DNA of 64,000 bases, from positions 62,001 to 126,000 of the forward strand of contig NZ_FOAM01000005.1 of assembly GCF_900109605.1 (NCBI RefSeq), written 5' to 3'. The notes beneath the pieces are model-generated. The model had not been told where the DNA came from. It saw only the letters and a program-made list of their open reading frames with translations, and ran no database searches. Source of the stretch: Xaviernesmea oryzae (GTDB lineage: Bacteria; Pseudomonadota; Alphaproteobacteria; Rhizobiales; Rhizobiaceae). Position 1 is the first letter of the stretch; each line of letters begins with the position of its first letter. Position numbers and translations under genes: made by a program. This document shows positions 26,177 through 34,727 of this stretch, in pieces.

Positions 26177-27499
26177 ATGACCAAGCAGATGCATCTCACC
26201 GCCTTCATGCGTCCCGTCAGCCTGCACACGGGCGCCTGGCGCTACCCCGGCGCCTATGCGGACGCGAATTTCAACTTCGGCCATTTGAAATCCTTCATCC
26301 GCACGCTGGAGGCCGCCAAGTTCGACGCCTTCTTCATGGCCGATCATCTGGCTGTTCTGAACATGCCGGTGGAAGCGCTGAAACGCAGTCACACCGTTAC
26401 GTCCTTCGAGCCTTTCACGCTGCTTTCGGCACTGGCAGCGGTCACCGAGCGGATCGGTCTTGCCGCCACCGCATCCACGACGTTCGAAGAGCCATATCAT
26501 GTGGCGCGCCGTTTCGCTTCGCTCGATCATATCAGCAATGGCCGTGCTGCCTGGAATATCGTCACCACCGCCAATCCGGATGCCGCGCTGAACTTCGGCC
26601 TGGACGATCATGTCGAACATGGCGAGCGCTACCGGCGCGCACGCGAATTCGTCGACGTGGTCACAGGTCTATGGGACAGTTTCGCCGATGATGCCTTCAT
26701 TCGGGACCAGGAGAGCGGCATCTTCTTCGACCCCGCGCGCATGCATGTGCTCGATCATGAGGGCCCGTCCTACAAGGTGCGCGGCCCGCTCAATATCGCC
26801 CGTCCCGTCCAGGGGCACCCTGTCATCGTCCAGGCCGGCCAGTCCGAGCCTGGCCGCCAGCTCGCCGCGGAAACGGCAGAGCTGGTCTTTTGCTCGCCGC
26901 GCGACCTCGAAAGCGCGAAGGCTCTTTATGCCGATATCAAGACGCGCATGGCCGCCTTTGGTCGCGCCCGGAGCGCGCTGAAGATCCTCCCGGCCGCCTT
27001 CATCGTGCTCGGGGAAATGGTCGAGGACGCCAAGCGCAAGCGCGCCACCCTCGACAGCCTCGTCCATTACGACAGCGCCATCGCCTCCCTGTCGATCGCA
27101 CTTGGCCACGATGCTTCGACCTTCGATCCAGACGCGCCGTTGCCGGAGATTCCCGATACCAATGCCAGCAAAACTGGGCGCGAACAGGTGCTCAAACTGG
27201 CGCAGGAGGAGGGTCTGACCGTGCGCCAGCTGGCTCAGCGCTATGGTGGCTATTCCGGCCTGGCCTTCGTCGGCACGGCGGAAAGCGTCGCCGACGAGAT
27301 GCAGCTCTGGCTGGAGCAGGAGGCCAGCGATGGCTTCACCGTCGTCTTCCCCTTCCTGCCGCAAGGGCTTGAGGACGTGACGCGCGACCTCGTGCCGGAG
27401 CTGCAGCGCCGGGGCCTCTTCCGCCGCGATTATGAGGGCACGACGCTGCGCGACCATCTCGGCCTCGCGCGCCCAGCCAACGCCTTCTTCAGCGCGTGA
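26177..27499 (+). CDS. Flavin-dependent monooxygenase (LLM class, NtaA/SnaA/DszA family)
   Basis: The 440-residue protein has the bacterial luciferase-like TIM barrel: FIRTLEAAKFDAFFMADHLA, ERIGLAATASTTFEEPYHVA, RRFASLDHISNGRAAWNIVT, the PVIVQAGQSEPGRQLAAETA segment and a C-terminal GTAESVADEMQLWL helix. These enzymes use reduced FMN from a partner reductase to oxidise small substrates such as aminocarboxylates, sulfonates or sulfones. The start at 26177 gives the usual N-terminus MHLTAFMRP; an upstream ATG at 26114 would add 21 unlikely residues. No flavin reductase gene is adjacent. The substrate is unknown. Confidence 0.87.
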   Translation: MTKQMHLTAFMRPVSLHTGAWRYPGAYADANFNFGHLKSFIRTLEAAKFDAFFMADHLAVLNMPVEALKRSHTVTSFEPFTLLSALAAVTERIGLAATASTTFEEPYHVARRFASLDHISNGRAAWNIVTTANPDAALNFGLDDHVEHGERYRRAREFVDVVTGLWDSFADDAFIRDQESGIFFDPARMHVLDHEGPSYKVRGPLNIARPVQGHPVIVQAGQSEPGRQLAAETAELVFCSPRDLESAKALYADIKTRMAAFGRARSALKILPAAFIVLGEMVEDAKRKRATLDSLVHYDSAIASLSIALGHDASTFDPDAPLPEIPDTNASKTGREQVLKLAQEEGLTVRQLAQRYGGYSGLAFVGTAESVADEMQLWLEQEASDGFTVVFPFLPQGLEDVTRDLVPELQRRGLFRRDYEGTTLRDHLGLARPANAFFSA

Positions 27500-27617
27500 C
27501 GGGACATCGCCATCGTATACCGGTCGGCCTTGGTCTCGAGACAAGGTCAGGCAGCGCCGTGCCCGAAGTTACGCGGCGCCATAATTGCCTCGCAGTGCTC
27601 CTGACATCCAAAGCCAG

Positions 27618-28187
27618 TCAAGCACTGCCATCCTGGGGCAGGGACATGTGACCGACGCTGTAGAGTTGCGCGTCCGGCGCAGTCTGTTCTGGGAGGGTTG
27701 GCCACAGTTGGAAATGCACCATGCTCCAACTGGTCGGGTCGAAGCCGCTCACGGCCGCCAGCGCGCCCTGCGCATTGCCGGTAGGCGCTTCGGCGATGGC
27801 GGCCTCGCGCATGACCTGGAGATCGGCATGGGCTGAGATTGGCTGAATCGTACGGCAGGCATAGCGCGCATCCGCCAGCCTCTCGCCGAGCTCGGCATGC
27901 CAAACGACCCAGGTCCGCACGACCGGCCAGCCGAAATCTCGCGTGAGCTGCGCAAAGCCGGGCCCTGAGAGAAACCGGTCGATGCCGGCATCGGCCTGCC
28001 AGAGATAGAAGGGCGCATAGAGGTTTTCCGCGCTTGGCAAAGCGCCCTCCTTGCGCGCTGAAAGATAGGCCTTGAAGCGCAGATCCGGGAAGCCGTCCAG
28101 CATCGGCCCTTTTTCGCGGATCCGCCGGTCGATGATCGTCATGTCGTAATCGGCCGGCAGGGTGAAACCATATTGCATGGCGATCAT
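27618..28187 (-). CDS. DUF4865 family protein
   Basis: The 189-residue soluble protein begins MIAMQYGFTLPADYDMTIID and has a ferredoxin-like dimer appearance with aromatic residues in AENLYAPFYLWQADAGIDRF and a TWVVWHAELG segment. I recognise it as DUF4865, a family with no known biochemical role that is often next to a tautomerase, a cupin and a LysR regulator, as here. Its start overlaps the stop of the cupin gene (ATGA). Its TIID/FLSGPGF layout recalls monooxygenase-like stress barrels, but that is only a resemblance. Confidence 0.8.
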   Translation of the reverse strand: MIAMQYGFTLPADYDMTIIDRRIREKGPMLDGFPDLRFKAYLSARKEGALPSAENLYAPFYLWQADAGIDRFLSGPGFAQLTRDFGWPVVRTWVVWHAELGERLADARYACRTIQPISAHADLQVMREAAIAEAPTGNAQGALAAVSGFDPTSWSMVHFQLWPTLPEQTAPDAQLYSVGHMSLPQDGSA

Positions 28188-28618
28188 GATGCTTGCCCCC
28201 TGTTCGTCACCGGCTCCATCCAGCAGACGGCCGTCCCATTCTTCACAGCCTGCACACTGAGATAGCTGAAGGCGCTTCGCGCGTCCGCGCCATGCCAGTG
28301 CCGCTCCTCCGGCGCGAACCAGACGCTGTCACCCGGCCTGAGCTCCACAGGCGCGCCTCCCTCCCGCTGGGCCCATCCGACGCCGTCCAACACGAAGAGA
28401 AGCTGGCCGGCCGGATGGCTGTGCCAATGGGTGACGACACCGGGGGGCATGACGGCGCGCATGGCCGTGACGTCGCCGTCTTGATGGCTGGAGAGCAGCA
28501 TTTGCACATGAAAGGGGCCGTTTGACACAGCCGGCGGCGCCTCGGTCATACTCATGCCGGCGCGTTGAACCGTCATCGCCTGCGGATGCGCCGCATCGGC
28601 GTCGAAAAATGCCGTCAT
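28184..28618 (-). CDS. Cupin-domain protein
   Basis: The 144-residue protein carries a single conserved barrel. Motif 1 is in PPGVVTHWHSHPAGQLLFVLDG, with two histidines and a metal-site pattern HxH. Motif 2 is in LRPGDSVWFAPEERHWHG. Such small cupins are isomerases, dioxygenases or sensors; nothing here separates these. It is coupled on both sides by 4-base overlaps to the tautomerase and DUF4865 genes, so the three products likely act in one route. Confidence 0.85.
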   Translation of the reverse strand: MTAFFDADAAHPQAMTVQRAGMSMTEAPPAVSNGPFHVQMLLSSHQDGDVTAMRAVMPPGVVTHWHSHPAGQLLFVLDGVGWAQREGGAPVELRPGDSVWFAPEERHWHGADARSAFSYLSVQAVKNGTAVCWMEPVTNRGQAS

Positions 28619-29016
28619 GACCGCGCCTCCCTGGGGGCCGTGCTGGCCTGTTCGCCCGAAGCGAAAGACCAGTCCTCAAACTGCGAATTAACGATGATGA
28701 CCATCACATCCTCGCGCCTCAGGCCCGGCGCCTGCGCCAGATTGTCGGCAAGGCGGCGAAAGAACCGTGCCTTGGTCTCCGACGCACGGGCGCGTCCCGT
28801 CATGATTTGAAAGAGCACATAGTCGTCAGAACGGGGACCGCCGCGATAGTGTCGGTCGAAGATCAGCTCGCCGGGCTGACGCAGGTCGAAGGCAACGAAG
28901 CGGTCGTTTTCCGGCACCTCGAAACAATCGACCAGAGCACGATCGAGGCTATCGGCAATGGCCGCGAGATAGGCGGGTGGCTTACCGGCGTGAAGGGATA
29001 TGCGGGTGAAAGGCAT
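28615..29016 (-). CDS. Tautomerase family protein (4-oxalocrotonate tautomerase-like)
   Basis: The 133-residue protein begins MPFTRISLHAGKPPAYLAAI. The proline after the start methionine would be the catalytic N-terminal base of the tautomerase superfamily. It continues with VPENDRFVAF, ELIFDRHYRGG and REDVMVIIVNSQFEDWSFASG, which fits the longer malonate-semialdehyde-decarboxylase or cis-CaaD-like branch (about 130 residues). These enzymes act on keto-enol substrates from aromatic or halogenated compounds. It heads the three-gene minus-strand operon, divergent from a LysR regulator. Confidence 0.87.
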   Translation of the reverse strand: MPFTRISLHAGKPPAYLAAIADSLDRALVDCFEVPENDRFVAFDLRQPGELIFDRHYRGGPRSDDYVLFQIMTGRARASETKARFFRRLADNLAQAPGLRREDVMVIIVNSQFEDWSFASGEQASTAPREARS

Positions 29017-29089
29017 GAGGAACGCTCCTGCGAATGGCGGTTGACAAAGGCAGGTTAAGCCAGCACCATCATCCGATAAATCAGATTAT

Positions 29090-29116
29090 TCAGGATCAAC
29101 CATCCTGAAATTCAGG
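29090..29116. promoter_or_regulatory. LysR-type operator with three linked half-sites
   Basis: TCAGGAT (29090-29096) and ATCCTGA (29102-29108) are a perfect inverted repeat with 5-base spacing. ATCCTGA overlaps a second palindrome, CCTGAAATTCAGG (29104-29116). The site lies in the divergent gap between the tautomerase operon and the LysR gene, 8 bases before the regulator ATG. This suits an autoregulated LysR system. Confidence 0.7.
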
Positions 29117-29124
29117 ACGATAAG

Positions 29125-30006
29125 ATGCGGTCGATCAATCTCGACATGGACGCGCTGCGCAGCTTCGTCACCGGCATGGACGCCGGCTCTTTCGCCCAGG
29201 CTGCGGACCGGCTCGGCCGGTCCACTTCTGCAGTCAGTGCGCAATTGAAGAAGTTGGAGGATCAGGCGGGCACGGTCCTTCTGCGTCGCGCTGGGCGGGG
29301 GTTGGTGCTGACCGAGGCAGGCGAGGCGCTGCTGTCTTATGCGCGCCGTCTGCTCAGCCTGAATGACGAGGCGGTGAGCGCACTGCGCAGCGCGCAGCTG
29401 GAGGGCTGGGTGCGGCTCGGCTTGCAGGAGGATTTTGGGGAGACCATTCTGCCGCAGGTGCTGGGCCGCTTTGCCCGCGCCCATCCCAAGGTGCGCATCG
29501 AGGGGCGGATCGCCCGCAACAGCGAGTTAAAGGCCAAGATCGCCACCGGACAGCTCGATCTGGCCCTGGCCTGGGACGACGGCCTTGAAAAGGCTGAGCG
29601 GATTGCCGCCTTGCGGCTCTGCTGGCTTGCCGGAGCAGGGGAGGCGGCTCCGCTGCGCGAGGCAGGCGAGCCAGTGCCGCTTGTGGCGCTGGAGGCCCCT
29701 TGCCTGCTGCGCCAGATCGCTTGCGACCATCTGGACAAGCAAGGTCTTGCCTGGCGCATTGCCTTCGTCAGCCCAAGCCTCGGAGGGCTATGGGCAGCTA
29801 CGGCTGCGGGGCTCGGTATCGCGCTGCGGACAGCCGTTGGACGGCCTGCCACGGTGACGGTGCTGGATCCCGCGCCTCACGGCTTGCCGGCTCTGCCATC
29901 GCTGGGTCTGGTTCTTCATCGCGCCGAGGGCTCTGCCAACCCGCTGACTGACCATCTCGCCGCGATCATCCGCCAGGCGGTCCAGGAGGCGCTGCAACCG
30001 GGCTGA
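29125..30006 (+). CDS. LysR-family transcriptional regulator
   Basis: The 293-residue protein has the LysR N-terminal helix-turn-helix (LRSFVTGMDAGSFAQAADRL, STSAVSAQLKKLEDQAG) and a substrate-binding domain starting VRLGLQEDFGETILPQVLG. It is divergent from the tautomerase-cupin-DUF4865 operon, with a clear inverted-repeat site between. By family it activates that operon when its small-molecule inducer is present and represses itself. It might also control the MFS transporter 180 bases downstream. Confidence 0.9.
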   Translation: MRSINLDMDALRSFVTGMDAGSFAQAADRLGRSTSAVSAQLKKLEDQAGTVLLRRAGRGLVLTEAGEALLSYARRLLSLNDEAVSALRSAQLEGWVRLGLQEDFGETILPQVLGRFARAHPKVRIEGRIARNSELKAKIATGQLDLALAWDDGLEKAERIAALRLCWLAGAGEAAPLREAGEPVPLVALEAPCLLRQIACDHLDKQGLAWRIAFVSPSLGGLWAATAAGLGIALRTAVGRPATVTVLDPAPHGLPALPSLGLVLHRAEGSANPLTDHLAAIIRQAVQEALQPG

Positions 30007-30186
30007 AGTCCGCCCCCAAGCCGCGCTGGACATGCAAGAGTCTTGGCGGGGAAGGGCAGGCTCCCTCATACGCTGCGGCGCGCCGGCTGAAGGACGCTTG
30101 CCATGCGTTGCGATCCGTCCGACAGATGGAATTCACGTCTTGCGTGAGTCGCGCCTGCGCGCGCCTCTTTCTCCCGGACCGGCCTC

Positions 30187-31428
30187 ATGTCCTCCTCCGA
30201 CCTGCCCTTGACCCGCGCCGCTCAAGCGGACATCGCCGCACTCGGCGTGACGCAAGTCATCGGTTACGGCACGCTTTATTACAGTTTCGGCACGCTGGCG
30301 CCTGACATCGCCCGCGATCTCGGCTGGCCGAAGGAATGGGTGTTCGGCGCCCTGTCGGTGGCCCTGATGGTCGGGGGGCTCGTGGCGCCGATGGTGGGGC
30401 GCTGGCTTGATCGTGTGGGCGCCGGGCGGCTGATGGCAGCCGGCTCGGTGGCGGCCGCGCTGTCGCTCATCGCATGCGCGCTTGCGCCATCCTATTATGT
30501 CTTCGTTCCAGCGCTGCTGGCCATCGAGATCGCCTCCACCTTCGTGCAATACAGCGCTGCCTTCCCACTTCTGGTTCAAAATCATCCGGCGATCGCGCAG
30601 CGTTGCATCGTCTATCTGACCCTGATCGCGGGCTTCTCCTCCACCTTGTTCTGGCCGCTGACCACTTGGCTGCAGAGCCAGTTCGACTGGCGGGAGATCT
30701 ATCTGCTTTTTGCCGGCATGAACCTTCTGATCTGCTTGCCGCTTCACGTCTGGCTTGCCGGGCGCGGAAGGCCGGTGCCGGCGCTGCGGCCTCAACCCAG
30801 CGAGATATCAGACGCGCTCACGCATGGCAGCCTGCCACAGCGCGACCGGATGAAGGGTTTTCTTCTGATGGTCACGGCTTTTGCCTGCCAGAGCTTCGTC
30901 AATTCCGCCGTCCTCGTGCTTATGCTGCCGATGCTGTCCAGCCTGCAGCTTGGCGCGGCCGGCGTCACCGTCAGTGCGCTGTTCGGCCCGTCGCAGGTGG
31001 CGGTGCGCCTGATCAACATGCTCTTCGGCCGCCAGCTGTCGCAGCTGGCATTGGCGATCCTCGCGGCCACACTCCTGCCAGCCTCGCTCCTGATCCTGGC
31101 GGCAACAGCGCCCGCCTTTGCCGGCGCCATAGTCTTTGCGGTGCTGTTCGGCATGGGCAATGGGGTTCAGACGATTGTGCTCGGCACGCTGCCGCTGCGT
31201 CTTTTCGGCACGCAGGGCTATGGTGCGCGTCAGGGCAGGGTGATGGCCGTGCGCCTGACCATCGGCTCCGCCGCGCCCTTCGCCTTCTCTCTGATGACGG
31301 ACCATGCCGGCCCGCGCGAAGCGCTGATGGCCGCGGCCCTGATCGGCTGCGGCGCCGTCGCCAGCTTTGCCGCCATCGGCTGGCTCGTCCGGCATCCAAC
31401 GCCTCAACCAGCGCCCGCGCAGCCCTGA
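30187..31428 (+). CDS. Major facilitator superfamily transporter
   Basis: The 413-residue protein has about 12 hydrophobic helices in two halves. The family motif after helix 2 reads GRWLDRVGAGRLMAAGSVAA, and the second half begins DRMKGFLLMVTAFACQSFVN. Charged loops separate the halves. The substrate is not evident. Downstream of the LysR regulator and the tautomerase/monooxygenase cluster, it may import or export the compound handled there. The intervening gap (30007-30186) shows nothing I can name. Confidence 0.87.
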   Translation: MSSSDLPLTRAAQADIAALGVTQVIGYGTLYYSFGTLAPDIARDLGWPKEWVFGALSVALMVGGLVAPMVGRWLDRVGAGRLMAAGSVAAALSLIACALAPSYYVFVPALLAIEIASTFVQYSAAFPLLVQNHPAIAQRCIVYLTLIAGFSSTLFWPLTTWLQSQFDWREIYLLFAGMNLLICLPLHVWLAGRGRPVPALRPQPSEISDALTHGSLPQRDRMKGFLLMVTAFACQSFVNSAVLVLMLPMLSSLQLGAAGVTVSALFGPSQVAVRLINMLFGRQLSQLALAILAATLLPASLLILAATAPAFAGAIVFAVLFGMGNGVQTIVLGTLPLRLFGTQGYGARQGRVMAVRLTIGSAAPFAFSLMTDHAGPREALMAAALIGCGAVASFAAIGWLVRHPTPQPAPAQP

Positions 31429-31483
31429 TCGGACTCGTGCGGCCGATGGCCGATACCGCGGGGTAGCACGCACGGCTGACGAT

Positions 31484-31999
31484 TTATTCCAGCTGGCTGA
31501 CAGCCTTCTTCGGTCTGGCGGCCAAAATTGTAGAGAGCGTCACAGGCTGCAAGGCCTGCGCATCGACGCCGACATCGTACTGACGCGGCGCGGGCTTCAG
31601 GCGCCCATGGGAATGGCCGTGCAGGTTGATCGACTTGCGGCCCATCTGATTCCAGGTGCGGAAAGCATAGTGGCACAGGATCAGAAGATGGCCGTCGAGC
31701 CGCAGCTCGGCATAATGCTGGACGCTGCTCCAGCCGGATGCCGTCGTTGTCGCCTCTGGATCGTTGTTGCCGATGATCAGATGCTTGCGACCATTGAGCC
31801 GCCCGAGAAGCGCATCACAATCTCCCGCGCGAGCCGCCATGACATCGCCAAGATGCCACACCTCGTCGTCAGGCATCACCACAGCGTTCCAACGCTCGAT
31901 CAGCGCTGCATCATGCGCAGCCATATCGGCAAAGGGCCGCCGGTCGATGCGCAGCACGCGCGGGTCGCCGAAATGCGTGTCACTGGTGAAATAGATCAT
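31484..31999 (-). CDS. Metallophosphoesterase
   Basis: The 171-residue protein has the calcineurin-like metal-site motifs in order: SDTHFGD (D-x-H), GDVM in EVWHLGDVMA, GNND in LIIGNNDPEA (GNHD type with Asn), a CHYAF segment and GHSHG. It resembles short phosphodiesterases of the YfcE/MPP class; the substrate is unknown. I use ATG 31999; a GTG at 32008 is the alternative start. It is alone and its product is probably cytoplasmic. The 250-base gap on its upstream side (32000-32250) has no feature I can identify. Confidence 0.86.
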   Translation of the reverse strand: MIYFTSDTHFGDPRVLRIDRRPFADMAAHDAALIERWNAVVMPDDEVWHLGDVMAARAGDCDALLGRLNGRKHLIIGNNDPEATTTASGWSSVQHYAELRLDGHLLILCHYAFRTWNQMGRKSINLHGHSHGRLKPAPRQYDVGVDAQALQPVTLSTILAARPKKAVSQLE

Positions 32000-32250
32000 G
32001 GGAGCCACATGGCGTTCGGCTGCCGAAGATCCATCCCTATGGCGAGCGCTTGTGCATCTTGTCGAACTAGCCAGTCACAGGCAAGTGGATTGGTTCCATA
32101 ACGTGTCTTACCCCACTGACGTGTGTAGCCGAGAACGGACTGCCTCCGTTAAGCCAAGAAAGATAGCTTTGGCTCGTCTACATCGTGCAGCCGAACGATG
32201 CTCTGCGGTAGAACTGACCGGCTTCCCTGCCCCTCGTCATGCCAGTCAGG

Positions 32251-33006
32251 TCACAGCGAGGCTGTGATGCCGCCATCGACGAACAGCACATGGCCGTTGA
32301 CGAAGGAGGATGCCGAAGAGGCCAGGAAGATGCAGGCGCCGATCAGCTCGTCGACCTGGCCCCAACGTCCGGCCGGCGTGCGTTTTTCAAGCCAGCTTGA
32401 GAAGGCCGCATCGGCGACCAGCGCGGCATTCAGCGGCGTCTCGAAATAGCCCGGTGCAATGGCGTTGCATTGCAGGCCATATCGCGCCCAGTCGGTCGCC
32501 ATGCCCTTGGTGAGATTGGCGACCGCGCCCTTCGTTGCGGTATAGGGCGCGATTCCCGGCCGGGCGAGCGCCGTCTGCACGCTGGCGATGTTGATGATCT
32601 TGCCGGCGCCGCGCGCAATCATGTGGCGTGCGACGGCCTGGCCGACATTGAAGACGGTCGACACGTTGGTCCGCATCAGCCTTTCAAAGGCATCGGCGGG
32701 AAAATCTTCCAGCGGCGTGCGATGCTGCATGCCGGCATTGTTGACGAGAATGTCGATGGCGCCGACCTCGGCCTCGAAGCCGTCAATGGCTGCGCGCACG
32801 GCGCTGTGATCTGTCGCGTCGAAGGCAAGGCTGTGGCGGGCGCCGATGGTCTCGGCGGCAGTGGCGAGCTTCGTCGCGTCGCGTCCGTTCAGGACGACCT
32901 CGGCGCCGGCGGCCAGAAGCCCTCGGGCCAGCGCAAGGCCAATGCCCTGCGAGGAGCCGGTGACAAGGGCTCGCTTGCCCGAGAGGTCGAAGAGGGAAAT
33001 GCTCAT
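32251..33006 (-). CDS. Short-chain dehydrogenase (gluconate 5-dehydrogenase-like)
   Basis: The 251-residue protein has the NAD(P) loop TGSSQGIG, NNAG in VNNAGMQHRTPLEDFP, and the catalytic Ser and YTATK in ASVQTALARPGIAPYTATK. QHRTPLEDFP and CNAIAPGYFETPLN are typical of the gluconate 5-dehydrogenase (IdnO/Gno) branch. It would reduce or oxidise a sugar acid or polyol at C5 or C2. It is transcribed away from the DhaK-type importer operon, 700 bases from it, so a joint role is only possible. The true substrate is unknown. Confidence 0.83.
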   Translation of the reverse strand: MSISLFDLSGKRALVTGSSQGIGLALARGLLAAGAEVVLNGRDATKLATAAETIGARHSLAFDATDHSAVRAAIDGFEAEVGAIDILVNNAGMQHRTPLEDFPADAFERLMRTNVSTVFNVGQAVARHMIARGAGKIINIASVQTALARPGIAPYTATKGAVANLTKGMATDWARYGLQCNAIAPGYFETPLNAALVADAAFSSWLEKRTPAGRWGQVDELIGACIFLASSASSFVNGHVLFVDGGITASL

Positions 33007-33714
33007 GATCTGATGTCTCCGTTCGCCGCCTCGTCTTACAGGCGCGGTTGATCGGCCGGAAGGCGTCAGAGGAAGGTTCGATGAAGCTGATGCGGATCCC
33101 TCCCCGTGTCGGCGTTCACGGACTGTGTCTCTTCCGCGGCAATTCCGAAAGCCCGGAAAGACTGGATATACGATGATCCAGCCGTCAACGGTCTCTGCGA
33201 TCCTCGGCAGCGATCAGAGGCCAGCTGCGGCCTCGGCGAAAGATGACGCCGTAGGGAGAGAGACCTTCGTGAGCCTGCGAAAGAGATAAGGCAAAAGCCC
33301 CAAGGGCCACCTACCCCGCGCGGGATTTTCCATGGCTTCTAAGCTCTTCGGTAGACGTCGGCGGCGTGTTTCAGCGGGACATGGCAACTATCCGTGGACC
33401 GGCAGGTTCGGTCTGCCGCCTTGGGAAATGCTCAGGCAAGGATTTCAAGATCGAGCGGTTCAGCGACCCCATGGCTTGAATGCATGTCAGCTCGCTCGTG
33501 GATTGCGGCGGGTTTTCAAACATTCGCGTTCTGCCCCTTCACTAAGGTCGCCCTTTCCACCATCTCGCACATCACCGCGATTTTACCATTGTATTTTCAA
33601 AATTACATCTGTATCGATTGATGCAGGGTTTTACGACGGGGAGAGAGCCGGCGCCAAGCCCTCGTTCGATCAAGCAGGTGGGAGGAAGCTTCACCTGCGC
33701 CAAGGGAGGTCATC
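33007..33714. other. 708-base intergenic region upstream of an importer operon
   Basis: I see no credible gene here: a 128-codon open frame (33332-33718) has no ribosome site, odd composition and no family. A GC palindrome CCCGCGCGGG followed by ATTTT lies at about 33315-33329. Near the 3' end is a pair of ATTACA..TGT-like motifs (33582-33613). A strong GGGAGG ribosome site precedes the ATG at 33715. The length suggests a long leader or an RNA gene that I cannot name. Confidence 0.5.
33582..33613. promoter_or_regulatory. Direct-repeat motif, candidate SorC-type regulator site
   Basis: TTTACCATTGT (33582-33592) and ATTACATCTGT (33602-33612) are spaced 20 bases apart, start to start. The 13-mer AATTACATCTGTA (33601-33613) differs by one base from AATTACATTTGTA (53394-53406) upstream of the other SorC-regulated operon. 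It lies about 100 bases before the binding-protein gene, whose operon ends at a SorC-type regulator gene. Confidence 0.5.
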
Positions 33715-34662
33715 ATGAAGAGATTTGCCACGCTGCTGGCATGCGCCGCAGCCTTTGCCTTGCCCGTGGCGGCAGTTGCTGAAGACGCGCAAGGCACCGT
33801 CAAGAAGGACAGCTATCGTTTTCTGGTGGTGCCGAAAGTCGTCCATCCGTGGTTCGACAAGGTGAACGATGGCGCGCAGGCCGCCGCCGCCGCCATCAAG
33901 GCGCAGACCGGCTCGAATGTCGAAGTGATCTATTCGGCGCCCCAGTCCGCCGATGTGGTTCAGCAGAACCAGATCATCGATAGCGCGCTCGCCACGCGGC
34001 CCGACGGGCTGGCGCTCGATCTGCTCGACCCCTCGGGCAATCGTGCCTCGCTGGAAGAAGCGCAGAACCAGAAAATTCCGCTGGTGATCTTCGACTCCAT
34101 CCCGCCGGAAGGCATGGCCATCCCTTACATCGGCTCGGATTTCTGCGAGCAGGCAAAGATTGCAGCGCGGCGTCTTGTCGAGGTTCTCGGCGGCAATGGT
34201 GAAGTCGCGATCATGCAAGGCGTGCCGACGGCACCCAACCACTCGATCCGCGCCAAGTGCCACCGCGAGGTTTTTGCCGAGCATCCGGGCATCAAGGTTG
34301 TTGCCGAAGGCATCGACAACGACAGCATCGAGACGGCGCAGCAGCAGGCCGCCGCCATCATGCAGGCGAACCCAAACCTCAAGGGTTGGGTCGCCTCCGA
34401 TGCCGCGGGTCCAATTGGCATCGGTCAGGCCATTGTCGAAGCTGGCAAGCAGGGCAAGGTCACGCTTGTCGGTCTCGACAATCTGCCGGAGATGCTCGAC
34501 ATGATCCGCGAAGGCGTGGCGGATAGCTCGTCGGCCTCGCAGCCGGAACTTCAGGGCTATTGGTCTGTGATGCTCTTGTGGGCCCAGGCCACCGGCGCCA
34601 AGGTTCCAGGCTATCTGGACACCGGCAATGCCTTCCTCACCAAGGAGAATGTGGGCGGCTGA
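33715..34662 (+). CDS. Sugar-type ABC importer, periplasmic binding protein (possible dihydroxyacetone/tetrulose)
   Basis: The 315-residue protein has a signal peptide (residues 1 to about 22, cut after AVA) and the type I sugar-binding fold: FLVVPKVVHPWFDKVNDGAQ, NQIIDSALATRPDGLALDLL, PLVIFDSIPPEG and GWVASDAAGPIGIGQAIVEA. It belongs to the ribose-binding (RbsB) class. GGGAGG lies before the ATG. It is first in an operon with a two-domain ATPase, a permease and a dihydroxyacetone-kinase-like enzyme, so the ligand is probably a small ketose or polyol feeding that kinase. A strong hairpin follows the stop. Confidence 0.88.
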   Translation: MKRFATLLACAAAFALPVAAVAEDAQGTVKKDSYRFLVVPKVVHPWFDKVNDGAQAAAAAIKAQTGSNVEVIYSAPQSADVVQQNQIIDSALATRPDGLALDLLDPSGNRASLEEAQNQKIPLVIFDSIPPEGMAIPYIGSDFCEQAKIAARRLVEVLGGNGEVAIMQGVPTAPNHSIRAKCHREVFAEHPGIKVVAEGIDNDSIETAQQQAAAIMQANPNLKGWVASDAAGPIGIGQAIVEAGKQGKVTLVGLDNLPEMLDMIREGVADSSSASQPELQGYWSVMLLWAQATGAKVPGYLDTGNAFLTKENVGG

Positions 34663-34685
34663 TCCGGCAGGGCCGGAAAGCCCTT

Positions 34686-34708
34686 GAGGCGCGGCATAGC
34701 CGCGCCTC
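34686..34708 (+). other. Strong intercistronic hairpin after the binding-protein gene
   Basis: GAGGCGCGGC (34686-34695) and GCCGCGCCTC (34699-34708) form a perfect 10-bp stem with an ATA loop, 24 bases after the stop codon. It is followed by GTCC rather than a T-run. It would stabilise the upstream message or reduce read-through into the ATPase gene. Confidence 0.68.
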
Positions 34709-34727
34709 GTCCATGTCAACACGGCGC

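Noticed and set aside
33332-33718. A 128-codon open frame on the plus strand.
   Set aside because: No ribosome site, no family, and it overlaps the start of the binding-protein gene; GC-rich DNA keeps such frames open by chance.
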